NCBI GenBank assembly: GCA_026707335.1
Contig: JAPOXB010000054.1
Span: forward strand, 1-38,805
DNA from: Chloroflexota bacterium
GTDB taxonomy: Bacteria; Chloroflexota; Dehalococcoidia; Bin125
Length of the DNA stretch: 38,805 bases
Reading direction: 5' to 3'
Shown: positions 19,064 through 28,059 of the stretch, piece by piece
Layout of the letters: every line of letters starts with the position of its first letter
How positions within the stretch are numbered: the first letter of the stretch is position 1
Notes under the pieces: generated by a model
What the model was told of the DNA's origin: nothing
The model's database searches: none
What the model saw: only the letters and a program-made list of their open reading frames with translations
Translations under genes and position numbers: made by a program

Positions 19064-20162
19064 CCTTGATTCGCGAGAAGAAGCCGCGGCCGTTGCTCCG
19101 CGTGGCCTCGTCGAGCACGCCATCGAGTTGCTCGAAGAGGTCGCGCTGGGCGGCGCTCAGCTTCGTCGGCACCTGCACATCGACGCCGACCAGCAGGTCG
19201 CCGCGCGAGCGGCCGCGCAGGTGCGGCACGCCGCGCTTGCGGATGCGGAAGACGGACCCAGCCTGCGTGCCGGCGGGGATCTCCAGCTCCTCCGCGGGGT
19301 CATCGAGGGTAGGCACCTCGACCGCCGTGCCCAGCGCGGCCTGGGCCACCGTGATCGGCATCGTCACGCGCAGGTCGTCGCCGTCGCGCTCGAAGAGGTC
19401 GTGCGGCCGGACGCGGAAGTCGACGTAGAGGTTGCCGCGCGGACCGCCGCGCTGTCCCGCGTCGCCCTCGCCGCTGAGCCGCATCTGGGAGCCGTTATCG
19501 ACGCCGCCCGGCACCTTGACCTGCAGCCGCCGGTTGCGGCGCTCGCGCCCCAGCCCGCCGCAGTTGCCGCAGGGGTGCGTCACGATCGACCCCTCGCCGG
19601 CGCAGCGATCGCAGGCGGAGACGTTGACGAACTGGCCGAAGACGCTGCGCTGGACGCGGCGCACCTCGCCGCTGCCCTGGCACTGCGGGCAGGCCTCGGG
19701 CGGCTGGCCGGGCTCGTGGCCGGCGCCGCCGCAGACCGTGCAGTCCTCCAACCGGCTGACGCGGATCTCCTTCTCGACGCCGAAGACGGCCTCCTCGAAC
19801 TTGAGCTCCTGGCGCAGGCGCAGATCGTCGCCGCGGATGGGGCCGCGCGACGCGCCGCGGCCGCCGAAGAACGCATCGAAGATGTCGCCGAAGCCGCCGA
19901 AGTCGAACCCCTCGAAGCCGCGCGACGGGCCGAAGTCGGCGTTCGGCCCGTACTGGTCGTAGCGCGCCCGCTTCTCGGGGTCAGAGAGGATCTCGTAGGC
20001 CTCGCCGACCTCCTTGAAGCGCTCGGTCGCGTCGGCCGCCTTGTTGCGGTCGGGGTGGTACTGCATCGCCAGCTTGCGGAAGGCGCCCTTGATCTCCTCC
20101 GCCGTGGCGGAGCGATCGACGCCGAGCACTTCGTAGAAGTCGCGCTTGCTGGCGGCGGCCAT
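19047..20162 (-). CDS. dnaJ: chaperone DnaJ (Hsp40)
   Basis: 371 aa. The J domain opens with [13 protein letters not shown] and has the HPD motif in [11 protein letters not shown] Gly/Phe-rich segment follows ([20 protein letters not shown]), then four CxxCxGxG zinc-binding repeats ([32 protein letters not shown]) and the client-binding C-terminal domains. It stimulates the DnaK ATPase and delivers clients. ATG 20162 is preferred; a TTG nine bases upstream is in frame but adds nothing conserved. It follows dnaK after 71 bases. Confidence 0.97.
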   Translation of the reverse strand: MAAASKRDFYEVLGVDRSATAEEIKGAFRKLAMQYHPDRNKAADATERFKEVGEAYEILSDPEKRARYDQYGPNADFGPSRGFEGFDFGGFGDIFDAFFGGRGASRGPIRGDDLRLRQELKFEEAVFGVEKEIRVSRLEDCTVCGGAGHEPGQPPEACPQCQGSGEVRRVQRSVFGQFVNVSACDRCAGEGSIVTHPCGNCGGLGRERRNRRLQVKVPGGVDNGSQMRLSGEGDAGQRGGPRGNLYVDFRVRPHDLFERDGDDLRVTMPITVAQAALGTAVEVPTLDDPAEELEIPAGTQAGSVFRIRKRGVPHLRGRSRGDLLVGVDVQVPTKLSAAQRDLFEQLDGVLDEATRSNGRGFFSRIKDAFGA

Positions 20163-20170
20163 GATTCGCA

Positions 20171-20176
20171 ATCGTA
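20171..20176 (-). promoter_or_regulatory. possible internal -10 element before dnaJ
   Basis: On the minus strand this reads TACGAT, with eight bases to ATG 20162. It would give an almost leaderless dnaJ transcript, like other starts here. No clear -35 is present, so it is only a weak candidate. Confidence 0.25.
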
Positions 20177-20233
20177 GCGGAGCGGCGCGAGCGGGCCCCG
20201 CCGCCGCTCAGCCGATCCGCGGCCCGGCGGTCG

Positions 20234-22171
20234 CTAGACCTCCCGGAACTCGCCCTCGACGGTGCCGGCCTCCTCGCCGGCCCCGTCGGCGCCGTCGGTA
20301 CCGTCGGGTCCGGCCGACTGCCCGTCGGCGCCCGGAACGCCCTCCTCACCGGGAGGCGGCGCGCTGCTGGCGTAGATCTTCTCGCCCACCTTCATCAGGG
20401 CCGCGTTCAGCTCGTCGAGCGCCGTGCGGATGGCGTCGGCGTCGGGCGTCTCCGCCGCCAGCGCCTCGCGCACGGCGGCGATCTTCGCCTCGACCTCGCC
20501 CTTCAACTCGTCGTCGATCTTGTCCTCTTGCTCGGCCAGCATCTTCTCGGCGCGATAGGCCGACGAATCGGCGATGTTGATCAGCTCGACGCTCTCGCGG
20601 CGCGCCTTGTCCTCCTCGGCGTGCAGCTCGGCGTCGCGCCGCATCTGCTCGACTTCCTCCTCCGCCAGGCCGGAGGCCGCCTGGATGGTGATCTTCTGCT
20701 CCTTGCCCGTGCCCTTATCGACCGCGGCGACGTTGAGAATGCCGTTGGCGTCGATGTCGAAGGTGACCTCGATCTGCGGCATGCCGCGCGGCGCGGGCAG
20801 GATGCCGTCGAGCACGAACTTGCCCAGCGACTTGTTGTCGGCGGCCATCTCGCGCTCGCCCTGCAGGACGTGGATCTCGACCTGCGGCTGGTTGTCGGCG
20901 GCGGTCGAGAAGACCTGGCCCTTGCTGGTCGGGATCGTGGAGTTGCGCTCGATCAGGGATGTGCGCACGCCGCCCAGCGTCTCGATGCCCAGCGTCAGCG
21001 GCGTCACGTCGAGGAGCAGGACGTCCTTCACGTCGCCCTTGAGCACGCCGGCCTGGATGGCGGCGCCGATCGCGACCACCTCGTCGGGGTTGACCGATCG
21101 GTTCGGCTCGCGGCCGAAGAACTCCTGCACCTTGGCCTGCACGAGCGGCATCCGCGTCTGGCCGCCCACCAGCACGACCTCGTGCACCTGCGCGGCCGAG
21201 ACGCCCGCGTCGGCCAGGGCGGCCTTGCAGGGCCCCAGCGTCGACTCCACCAGGTCCTCCGTGAGCTGCTCGAGCTTGGCCCGCGAGAGGGGGATGTTGA
21301 AGTGCTTGGGGCCGCTGGCGTCGGCCGTGATGTAGGGGAGGTTGACCTCGGTGGTCTGCGTGCTGGAGAGCTCGATCTTGGCCCGCTCGGCGGCCTCCTT
21401 GAGCCGCTGCAGGGCCATCCGGTCCTCGCGCAGGTCGATGCCCTGCTCCTTGCGGAACTCGTCCACCAGGAAGTCGATCACGCGCTGGTCGAAGTCGTCG
21501 CCGCCCAGGTTCGTGTTGCCGTTGGTCGATTTGACCTGGAAGGTGCCCTCGCCGATCTCCAGGATCGAGATGTCGAAGGTGCCGCCGCCCAGGTCGTAGA
21601 CGGCGATGACCTGCTCGTCCGTCTTCTCCAGGCCGTAGGACAGCGCCGCCGCCGTCGGCTCGTTGACGATGCGCAGCACGTTGAGCCCGGCGATCTTGCC
21701 GGCGTCCTTGGTGGCGTTGCGCTGGCTGTCGTCGAAGTAGGCGGGGACGGTGATCACCGCCTCCGTCACGCTCTCGCCCAGGTAGGCCTCGGCGTCGGCC
21801 TTCAGCTTCTGCAGGATCATCGCCGCGATCTCGGGCGGGCCGTAGGCCTTGCCGCTCATCTTCACCCAGGCGTCGCCGTTGTCGGCATTCGCGATCTCGA
21901 AGGGCAGCAGCTTCGCCGCCGCGCGCACGATGGAGTCGTCGTAGCGCCGCCCCATCAGCCGCTTGACGCTGAAGATCGTGTTGTCCGGGTTGGTGATCGC
22001 CTGGCGCTTGGCGACGGTGCCCACGACGCGCTCGTCGTCCTTGCTCATCGCCACCATCGAGGGCGTCGTGCGGTTGCCCTCCTGGTTGGGGATCACGATC
22101 GGCTCGCCGCCCTCCATGACGGCGACGACCGAGTTGGTCGTGCCCAGATCGATACCGATGACGTTCGCCAT
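20234..22171 (-). CDS. dnaK: chaperone DnaK (Hsp70)
   Basis: 645 aa. All Hsp70 signatures are present: [17 protein letters not shown] at the N-terminus, [17 protein letters not shown] and [15 protein letters not shown] substrate-binding domain and a helical lid follow, with a Gly/Asp/Pro-rich tail ending EGEFREV. ATP-driven folding of nascent and stress-damaged proteins, with DnaJ and GrpE encoded on either side. A GGAAGG ribosome binding site lies just upstream of ATG 22171, and grpE ends 45 bases before it. Confidence 0.98.
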   Translation of the reverse strand: MANVIGIDLGTTNSVVAVMEGGEPIVIPNQEGNRTTPSMVAMSKDDERVVGTVAKRQAITNPDNTIFSVKRLMGRRYDDSIVRAAAKLLPFEIANADNGDAWVKMSGKAYGPPEIAAMILQKLKADAEAYLGESVTEAVITVPAYFDDSQRNATKDAGKIAGLNVLRIVNEPTAAALSYGLEKTDEQVIAVYDLGGGTFDISILEIGEGTFQVKSTNGNTNLGGDDFDQRVIDFLVDEFRKEQGIDLREDRMALQRLKEAAERAKIELSSTQTTEVNLPYITADASGPKHFNIPLSRAKLEQLTEDLVESTLGPCKAALADAGVSAAQVHEVVLVGGQTRMPLVQAKVQEFFGREPNRSVNPDEVVAIGAAIQAGVLKGDVKDVLLLDVTPLTLGIETLGGVRTSLIERNSTIPTSKGQVFSTAADNQPQVEIHVLQGEREMAADNKSLGKFVLDGILPAPRGMPQIEVTFDIDANGILNVAAVDKGTGKEQKITIQAASGLAEEEVEQMRRDAELHAEEDKARRESVELINIADSSAYRAEKMLAEQEDKIDDELKGEVEAKIAAVREALAAETPDADAIRTALDELNAALMKVGEKIYASSAPPPGEEGVPGADGQSAGPDGTDGADGAGEEAGTVEGEFREV

Positions 22172-22216
22172 GAGTCTGCCTTCCTTGCCGGCCGGGCCGT
22201 CTCGCCCGCCGGAGAT

Positions 22217-22816
22217 TTACTCGCCGTCGCTGTTCTCGTTCTCGTCCGCGTCGCCGTGCCCCACGACCACCAGCGCCGGCCGCAGCACGCGCGTGCCCAG
22301 CAGGTATCCCTTGCGCACCTGCTCCAAGACTTCGTTGTCGGGGCCGGGGGCGCGGCCCACCGCCTCGTGGTACTGCGGGTCGAAGGGCTGGCCGGCCGCC
22401 GCGATCGGCTGCACCCCCAGGCGCTCCAGCACCTGCACGAGGTCCTTGCGGATCAGGGCGATGCCCTCCGCCCAGGCGCCGGGATCCTCTTCGCGGTTCG
22501 CCTCGAACGCGCGATCGAAGTTGTCCACCACCGGCAGCAGCGACAGCAGCAGCCCGGCGGTGGCCTGCGCCGCCCGCTCATCGACCTCGCCGGCGCTGCG
22601 CCGCTTGAGGTTCTCGTAGTCGGCGCGCGCCCGCTTCCAGGCGGCCAGATGCTGCTCCGACTCCGCCCGCAGGCGCTCGACATCCAGCAGCGCCGCCTCC
22701 AACGTGGCGGCCGGCTGGGCGTCGGCGTCCTCGGGCGGCGCGCCGGGGTCCGCGCCGTCCGATCGCGCGTCGGGCGGCTGGGGCCCGGCGGGCCCCTCTG
22801 CATCCGTGGTCGTCAT
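22217..22816 (-). CDS. grpE: nucleotide exchange factor GrpE
   Basis: 199 aa. A disordered acidic, Pro-rich N-terminus (about 1-45) is followed by a long coiled coil (LRAESEQHLAAWKRARADYENLKRR region) and the beta domain with GVQPIAAAGQPFDPQYHEAV and VLRKGYLLGTRVLRPA-like motifs. GrpE releases ADP from DnaK. ATG 22816 overlaps the hrcA stop by four bases (ATGA), so hrcA and grpE are coupled. Confidence 0.96.
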   Translation of the reverse strand: MTTTDAEGPAGPQPPDARSDGADPGAPPEDADAQPAATLEAALLDVERLRAESEQHLAAWKRARADYENLKRRSAGEVDERAAQATAGLLLSLLPVVDNFDRAFEANREEDPGAWAEGIALIRKDLVQVLERLGVQPIAAAGQPFDPQYHEAVGRAPGPDNEVLEQVRKGYLLGTRVLRPALVVVGHGDADENENSDGE

Positions 22817-23835
22817 CCGTAAACCCGGTCCATCATCTCTTCGAGCAGCCCGCTCAGGTAGCGCACCGTCGCGACGCCGCGGCCGTAGCGCATCCGCGTG
22901 GGCCCGACGAGCGCGACGTAGCCCGACATGTCGGCCTGGTCGCCGTACGGCGCGACGACCACCGAGCACTGGTGGAGTTCGTCGGCCGGGTTCTCGTCGC
23001 CGATCATCACGCTGACCCCGGCGCCGCCCAGCGACTCCGGGGGCACGACGCGGTCCGTCGCGCGCTGGTCCACCAGCGACACGATGTCGAGCATGCCGCG
23101 GTGGTCGCGCTGGAATTCGGGCTGGCCCAGCATGCCGGCCACGCCCTCCACCCGGACGGCCGCCTCCCGCGCCGACTCCTCGTTGAGGATGCCGGTCAGG
23201 GTCTCGATCATGCGCTGCTCGGTCACGTCGTCCGCCGACGGGTCGCGGCGCAGCTCCGTCACCGTGCGGCCCGACACCCGCTCGTTGAGGCGCGCCGCCA
23301 GCACGCTCAATTCGGCCTGCTCGAACGGGCTGTCGAGGGGCACGAGCTGCTTCAGCACGCGCGCCTCCCGCAGCACGACGACCAGCAGCGCGAGGATCTC
23401 GTTGAGGCCGATCAGTTCCAGGTGCTTGACCTGCAGCTCGCGCGAGCGCGGCGGCGAGACCAGGGCCAGCAGCCCCAGCGATCGCGCCAGCAGCCCGGCG
23501 GCCAGATCCGCCCACTCGTCGAGCTCGGGCGCGGCCTGGAAGAACTGATGGCGGATGGTCGCCTTCTCGTCGCCGGGCAGGTCGGCCTGCCCCATCAACG
23601 ACTCCACGTACATCCGGTAGCCCCGGTCCGAGGGCACCCGCCCGGCGGAGGTGTGCGGCTGCTCGAGCAGCCCCTCCTCCTCGAGCGCCTGCATCTCGTG
23701 GCGGATCGTGGCGGGGGAGGCGGGCACGCCGTACTTGTCGTGGATGGTGCGCGAGCCCACGGGCGCGGCCGTCTCCACGTACTCGCGCACGATGATTCGC
23801 AGGATGCCGGCGCGTCGATCGGTGACCGCAGCCAT
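22813..23835 (-). CDS. hrcA: heat-inducible transcription repressor HrcA
   Basis: 340 aa. An N-terminal winged-helix domain (RRAGILRIIVREYVETAAPV, then SPATIRHEMQALEEEGLLEQ) precedes the GAF-like dimerisation region ending in SVVVAPYG and YLSGLLEEMMDRVYG. HrcA binds CIRCE operators and represses chaperone operons until heat shock. It is the first gene of the operon and sits directly downstream of a perfect CIRCE, so it should autoregulate. Confidence 0.97.
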   Translation of the reverse strand: MAAVTDRRAGILRIIVREYVETAAPVGSRTIHDKYGVPASPATIRHEMQALEEEGLLEQPHTSAGRVPSDRGYRMYVESLMGQADLPGDEKATIRHQFFQAAPELDEWADLAAGLLARSLGLLALVSPPRSRELQVKHLELIGLNEILALLVVVLREARVLKQLVPLDSPFEQAELSVLAARLNERVSGRTVTELRRDPSADDVTEQRMIETLTGILNEESAREAAVRVEGVAGMLGQPEFQRDHRGMLDIVSLVDQRATDRVVPPESLGGAGVSVMIGDENPADELHQCSVVVAPYGDQADMSGYVALVGPTRMRYGRGVATVRYLSGLLEEMMDRVYG

Positions 23836-23850
23836 CGGGCCTCTCCATCC

Positions 23851-23879
23851 GTTAGCACTCTCGACATGAGAGTGCTAAC
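23851..23879. promoter_or_regulatory. CIRCE operator (HrcA binding site)
   Basis: TTAGCACTC (23852-23860), nine spacer bases and GAGTGCTAA (23870-23878) form the textbook CIRCE inverted repeat with no mismatch, extended by one further G-C pair on each side. It lies between the hrcA promoter and the hrcA start, in the 5' untranslated region, so HrcA binding would block transcription of the whole operon. Confidence 0.97.
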
Positions 23880-23890
23880 TTCGCAATAGA

Positions 23891-23920
23891 AGGCTAGCAG
23901 CGCCCCGCCCAGGAGGTCAA
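23891..23920 (-). promoter_or_regulatory. sigma-70-type promoter of the hrcA operon
   Basis: On the minus strand: TTGACC (23920-23915), an 18-base spacer and an extended -10 TGCTAGCCT (23899-23891). The predicted start lies around 23884, immediately before CIRCE. This is the clearest promoter in the window and is correctly placed for HrcA repression. Confidence 0.75.
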
Positions 23921-23979
23921 TCGAACGTGTCAGAACGTGGAGATCCGGCCGCCGCGGCCCCCTCTGACGACTGCGCCGC

Positions 23980-24008
23980 TTGGCCGTCGCGCGCCGGGAC
24001 GGCACACT
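23980..24008 (+). promoter_or_regulatory. promoter of the ketosynthase-fold gene, probably leaderless
   Basis: TTGGCC (23980-23985), a 17-base spacer and CACACT (24003-24008). ATG 24016 is the eighth base after the -10, where transcription should begin, and there is no Shine-Dalgarno sequence. A leaderless mRNA is therefore likely (inference). Confidence 0.45.
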
Positions 24009-24015
24009 GCTAGAC

Positions 24016-25221
24016 ATGCCGGACGAACCCCGCCGCGTCGTGATCACGGGCGTCGGCGCGATCAGCGCCGCCGGCCACGACCCGCCCGCCGTCTGGGAGG
24101 CGCTGCTGACGGGCAAGCCGGCGCTCACGCCGCTCCCCGGCGACGCCTTGGATCGCCCCGCCGTCGCGGCACGGATCGCACACTACGACGGCCCGGCCGG
24201 CGTCCCGGCCGACTTCACCGCCCGGCTCAGCCGCGCCTCGCAGTTCGCCCTCGACGCCTCCATCCAGGCCGTCGCCGACGCCCGCATCGGCTTCAACGCC
24301 GAGAACGCCTACGCGGTCGCCTCGCTCATCGGCTCCGCGCACGGGCCCGACCCCGCCGGTCCGCCCGCGCCCCTGTTCAGCGCCGGGCTGGCGGGCGCGA
24401 GCACGGGCCTGAACATCGCCGGGCCCAGCTACGCGATCGACGCCGGCGCGGCCTCCGGCTTGGTCGCGATCCATCAGGCGGCGGAGATGGTGCGCAGCGG
24501 CAGCGTGCGGGCGGCCCTGGCGGGCGGCGCCGACGCCCCCCTGCGGCCGGAGGTGCTGGCCGCCTACGAGGCCCGCGGCCTGCTCTCGTCGCAGGCGACC
24601 GCCACCGCCCAGCGCCCCTTCGACCTCCTGCGCGACGGCATGGTCCTGGGCGAAGGCGCGGCCGTGCTGCTGCTGGAGGACCGGGAGTTGGCCGTGATGC
24701 GCGGCGCCCACATCTACGGCGAGCTGATCGGCGGCGCCGTGACGGCCGGGCCGGCCGCCGACGGGGCGCCCCCCACCGACGTCGACATCGCCCGCCAGGC
24801 CGTCGGCCGCGCCCTGCGCGAGTCCGGCCACAGCCCGGGCGAGATCGACATGGTGTTCACGGCCGGCGCGGCCACCAAGGCCGGCGACGCCCGGGAAACC
24901 GACATCCTGGAGCGCTCCTTCGGGTCGCGCATCCTCGATATGTACGTGACCGCCACGACGCCGGTACTGGGCTACACCGTGGGGGCGAGCGGCGCCCTGG
25001 CGGCCGTCGCGGCGCTCTTCGCGCTGGCCGAGCAGATGGTGCCGCCGCATCCCGTCTACGCTGAGGCGGACCCGGACTGCGCCCTCGACATCACCGTCCG
25101 CGCGCAGCGGGACCACCTGCACGCGGCCCTCGTGAGCGCCTACGGATCGGCCGGGCAGAACGCTGCGCTGCTGATCGGCGCGCACCGGGCCGAGCCCGGC
25201 GACGAACTGCCGATGGCCTAG
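24016..25221 (+). CDS. ketosynthase-fold (thiolase-like) protein lacking the catalytic triad
   Basis: 401 aa, the size of FabF/KAS II. The N-terminus RRVVITGVGAISAAGHDP and the middle region LLRDGMVLGEGAAVLLLED are typical of beta-ketoacyl synthases. The catalytic Cys normally within DTACSSGLVA is replaced: the protein reads DAGAASGLVA with Ala145 in the Cys column. The first active-site His (in HGTxTxxGD) is Ala283 in TAGAATKAGD, and the second (TGHxxGAxG) is Tyr320 in LGYTVGASG. It should not condense acyl chains. Comparable Cys-less ketosynthase folds are chain-length factors of type II polyketide systems, but no partner ketosynthase or ACP lies nearby. It is followed after 24 bases by a metallo-beta-lactamase-fold gene. 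Likely an acyl-binding or structural role; function unknown. Confidence 0.85.
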   Translation: MPDEPRRVVITGVGAISAAGHDPPAVWEALLTGKPALTPLPGDALDRPAVAARIAHYDGPAGVPADFTARLSRASQFALDASIQAVADARIGFNAENAYAVASLIGSAHGPDPAGPPAPLFSAGLAGASTGLNIAGPSYAIDAGAASGLVAIHQAAEMVRSGSVRAALAGGADAPLRPEVLAAYEARGLLSSQATATAQRPFDLLRDGMVLGEGAAVLLLEDRELAVMRGAHIYGELIGGAVTAGPAADGAPPTDVDIARQAVGRALRESGHSPGEIDMVFTAGAATKAGDARETDILERSFGSRILDMYVTATTPVLGYTVGASGALAAVAALFALAEQMVPPHPVYAEADPDCALDITVRAQRDHLHAALVSAYGSAGQNAALLIGAHRAEPGDELPMA

Positions 25222-25245
25222 CCGGCCGGCGGAGGGACGAGCGCC

Positions 25246-25911
25246 ATGGACATCGCCTGGATCGGCCACGCGGCGTTCCGTCTGCGCGGACGCGAGGCCG
25301 CCGTCGTGCTGGACCCCTGCCCCTCGAGCACCGGCTTCCGGCTGGGCCGCCCGCAGGCCGACATCGTCACGATCTCCAACCCGGCCCCCGAACACGGCTG
25401 GGACCAGGGCGTCGGCGGCGAGCCGGTTCGCCTCGACGCGCCGGGCGAGTACGAGATCCACAACGTGCTCATCACCGGCGTCGTCACGAACGACCACGCG
25501 GCGGCCGCGGCGGACGATGATGAGGCGCCGGTGCGCAACGTCGCCTTCGTCGTCACGATCGACGACGTCATCGTCGCGCACCTGGGCGACCTGCGCGGGG
25601 AGCCCTCGCCGCGGGCGATGGAGGAGTTGAGCCGGGCCGACGTGCTGCTCGTGCCGGTGGGCGGCAACGGCCGCCTCGACGCGAAGGCCGCCGTCAAGGT
25701 GGCCGGCGCGATCGACCCCCGCCTCGTCATCCCGATGCTGCACAAGGTGGGCCCCGAGACGGCGTCGCTGGACACCGTCGACAAGTTCCTCAGCGCGATG
25801 GGCCTGAGCGCGGAGGGCGGCGGCGCCCCGCTCGACAACCACATCAACGTGACGCGGGGCGGCCTGGGCGAGCACACGGCCGTGCAGGTACTCGCCCCGC
25901 GGGGCGACTGA
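25246..25911 (+). CDS. metallo-beta-lactamase-fold protein (COG2220/UlaG-like) with degenerate metal motif
   Basis: 221 aa. The order IGHAAFRLRG, VVLDPCPSSTG, ADIVTIS, RLDAPGEYEI, VAHLGDL and a C-terminal IPMLHKVG matches the COG2220 type of beta-lactamase-fold hydrolases. The metal-binding HxHxDH normally following VTIS is NPAPEH here (residues 45-50): the first two His and the Asp are lost. The later His112 and Asp115 (HLGDL) remain. Metal hydrolase activity is therefore doubtful. The gene lies 24 bases after the ketosynthase-fold gene and is probably co-transcribed; GGAGGG precedes the ATG. It converges on rho. Confidence 0.8.
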   Translation: MDIAWIGHAAFRLRGREAAVVLDPCPSSTGFRLGRPQADIVTISNPAPEHGWDQGVGGEPVRLDAPGEYEIHNVLITGVVTNDHAAAAADDDEAPVRNVAFVVTIDDVIVAHLGDLRGEPSPRAMEELSRADVLLVPVGGNGRLDAKAAVKVAGAIDPRLVIPMLHKVGPETASLDTVDKFLSAMGLSAEGGGAPLDNHINVTRGGLGEHTAVQVLAPRGD

Positions 25912-25947
25912 GCGAGCCGGGGAATACCGGGGAGGAGCCGCGACGCC

Positions 25948-27213
25948 CTAGGCGTCGGCGGTCGCCAGCGACTCCAGGAACTCCGAGTTGGACTTCGTCC
26001 GCGAGAGCCGGTCGAGCAGGCGCTCGGTGGGCTCGGTCGAGCTGCCGTTGCTGCTCAGCATCGACATCATCCGGCGCAGCAGCCACATCTTCTGCAGCTC
26101 GTCGCCGTTGAGCAGCAGCTCCTCGCGGCGGGTGCTGCTGGCGGCGATGTCGATCGCCGGGTAGATGCGCCGCTCGGCGAGGCGGCGGTCGAGCCGCACC
26201 TCCCAGTTGCCGGTGCCCTTGAACTCCTCGAAGACCACGTCGTCGAGGCGGCTGCCCGTATCGACCAGGCAGGTGGCGATGATCGTCAGGCTGCCGTTGT
26301 CCTCGGCCTTGCGGGCGGCGCCGAAGAAGCGCTTGGGCGGGTACAGCGCCACCGGGTCGATGCCGCCCGAGAGCGTGCGCCCGCTGGTCGGCATCTCCAG
26401 GTTGTAGGCCCGCGTCAGCCGCGTGATCGAATCGACCAGGATGACCACGTCGCGGCCGCACTCCATCAGCCGCTTGGCGCGCTCCAGCGCCATCTCCGCG
26501 ACCCGCGTGTGGTCCTCGACCGGGTCGTCGAAGGTGGAGGCGAAGACCTCGCCGCGCACCTGACGGCGCATCTCGGTGACCTCCTCGGGCCGCTCGCCGA
26601 TCAGCACGACCATCAGGTGCACGTCGTTGTAGTTCGAGGCGATGCCGTTGGCCAGCGCCTGCAGCAGCATCGTCTTGCCGGCCTTGGGCGGCGACACGAT
26701 GAGCCCCCGCTGGCCGCGGCCCATGGGCGCGATCAGGTCCACCAGCCGCCCCGAGAGCTCCGTGGGGTCGTCGGTCTCCAGCATGAAGCGCTCGTTGGGG
26801 AAGACGGCGGTGAGATTCTCGAAGTGGGGGCGCTTGAACGCCTCCTCGGGGCTCATGCCGTTGAGGGCGTCGACGCGCAGCAGCCCGTAGTACTTCTCGC
26901 CGTCCTTGGGCGCGCGCACCTGGCCGGTGACGTAGTCGCCCGTGCGCAGCCCGAAGCGGCGCACCTGCGACTGCGAGACGTAGACGTCGGTGTTCGTGGG
27001 CAGCAGCGACTCGCCGCGCAGGAAGCCGTAGCCGTCGTCGACGATGTCGATCACGCCGCCGGCGAGGATGTGGCCTTGTTTCTCGCTGTGCGCCTGCAGC
27101 AGCTTGAAGACGAGGTCCTGCTTGCGGAGCCCGCCGACGCCGGGGATCTCCAGCTGCCGGGCCCGTCCGAGGAGTTCTTCCCGTGTCAGGGATTCGAGTT
27201 CAGCGATATTCAC
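25948..27213 (-). CDS. rho: transcription termination factor Rho
   Basis: 421 aa, the usual Rho length. An N-terminal SAP-like helical part ([15 protein letters not shown]) and the RNA-binding cold-shock fold ([15 protein letters not shown]) precede the RecA-type motor with Walker [23 protein letters not shown] and [11 protein letters not shown], plus the Q/R-loop region TSGRTLSGG. It terminates transcription by translocating on untranslated RNA. The start is GTG 27213, directly before NIAELESLT; an upstream in-frame extension runs through the promoter and is not coding. A GAAGG Shine-Dalgarno lies ten bases upstream. Confidence 0.96.
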   Translation of the reverse strand: MNIAELESLTREELLGRARQLEIPGVGGLRKQDLVFKLLQAHSEKQGHILAGGVIDIVDDGYGFLRGESLLPTNTDVYVSQSQVRRFGLRTGDYVTGQVRAPKDGEKYYGLLRVDALNGMSPEEAFKRPHFENLTAVFPNERFMLETDDPTELSGRLVDLIAPMGRGQRGLIVSPPKAGKTMLLQALANGIASNYNDVHLMVVLIGERPEEVTEMRRQVRGEVFASTFDDPVEDHTRVAEMALERAKRLMECGRDVVILVDSITRLTRAYNLEMPTSGRTLSGGIDPVALYPPKRFFGAARKAEDNGSLTIIATCLVDTGSRLDDVVFEEFKGTGNWEVRLDRRLAERRIYPAIDIAASSTRREELLLNGDELQKMWLLRRMMSMLSSNGSSTEPTERLLDRLSRTKSNSEFLESLATADA

Positions 27214-27223
27214 GCTTCGTGAA
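27209..27223 (-). promoter_or_regulatory. hairpin over the rho start codon
   Basis: In the mRNA sense the sequence is TTCACG-AAG-CGTGAA, a perfect six-base stem with a three-base loop. The GTG start codon lies in the 3' arm and the Shine-Dalgarno GAAGG just 5' of the stem. It could limit initiation on rho mRNA. No such regulator is known to me, so the function is inferred. Confidence 0.5.
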
Positions 27224-27279
27224 CCTTCACCAGCCGGCGCTGCGGCGGTGCTGCATCCGATGGGTCGGAAGGGGTGCGG

Positions 27280-27339
27280 CGGTCGCCTTGCGACCGATCC
27301 GCTATGTCGATAATAGTCCCAAAAACGGGCGGATGGCAA
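27280..27339 (-). promoter_or_regulatory. rho promoter and leader hairpin
   Basis: On the minus strand: TTGCCA (27339-27334), an 18-base spacer and TATTAT (27315-27310), an AT-rich promoter within a GC-rich genome. The start near 27303 gives a leader of about 90 bases. The leader begins with a perfect seven-base hairpin CGGTCGC-AAG-GCGACCG (27296-27280), with the same AAG loop as the hairpin at the start codon. Confidence 0.65.
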
Positions 27340-27369
27340 GTGCCATGCCGAGGGCCCGGAACGAACCGC

Positions 27370-28059
27370 TCAGCGGCCGGCGGCCGACTCGGCGCGCTCG
27401 CGCCGCTGCGCCTGCGCGCGATCCCAGTCGGCGAGGAAGGAGGCGATGCCCTTGTCGGTCAGCGGATGCTGGAGCATGGCCTGCAGCACCTTGAAGGGCA
27501 GCGTCGCGATGTGCGCCCCCACGGCCGCGCAGGCGCTCACGTGGCCCACGTGCCGCACGCTGGCCGCGATGACCTGGGCCGGGCTGTGGTAGCGGTCCAG
27601 CATCTCGACGATCTCCGCCACTAGAGAGACGCCGTCCTGGCCGATGTCGTCGAGCCGGCCGATGAAGGGGCTCACGTAGGCGGCGCCGGCGCTGGCCGCC
27701 AGCAGCGCCTGGTTGGTGGAGAAGATCAGCGTCGTGTTGACGCGGATGCCCTCGCCGCTGACGCGGCTGATCGCCTCGAGGCCGGCCCCGTCGATCGGGA
27801 TCTTGACGACCACGTTGGGATGCCAGCTCGCGATCTCGCGCGCCTCCGCGACGAGTTCGTCGGCGCCGCGGCTCACGCACTCGGCCGAGATCGGCCCGTC
27901 GACGATGGCCGCGATCTCCTGCACCCGCTCCTTGTAGGAGCCGGCCCGGTCGCTCACCTTGGCGAACAGCGAGGGGTTGGTGGTCACCCCGTCGCAGACG
28001 CCCCAGCGGACGGCCTGCCGGATCTCCTCGCTATCGGCGGTGTCCAGAAAGATCCGCAT
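27370..28059 (-). CDS. tal: transaldolase, small TalC/FSA type
   Basis: 229 aa, typical of the short transaldolase/fructose-6-phosphate aldolase family. The N-terminus MRIFLDTADSEEI, DGVTTNPSL and the Schiff-base lysine in VVVKIPIDG (K86) are diagnostic. It moves a dihydroxyacetone unit between sugar phosphates in the pentose phosphate pathway. Sequence alone does not separate transaldolase from fructose-6-phosphate aldolase. ATG 28059 matches the family N-terminus; an upstream extension is Gly/Pro-rich and not conserved. Confidence 0.92.
   Translation of the reverse strand: MRIFLDTADSEEIRQAVRWGVCDGVTTNPSLFAKVSDRAGSYKERVQEIAAIVDGPISAECVSRGADELVAEAREIASWHPNVVVKIPIDGAGLEAISRVSGEGIRVNTTLIFSTNQALLAASAGAAYVSPFIGRLDDIGQDGVSLVAEIVEMLDRYHSPAQVIAASVRHVGHVSACAAVGAHIATLPFKVLQAMLQHPLTDKGIASFLADWDRAQAQRRERAESAAGR

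Noticed and set aside
27214-27339. N-terminal extension of Rho
   Set aside because: It is encoded by the promoter and leader hairpin region and lacks homology to Rho N-termini.
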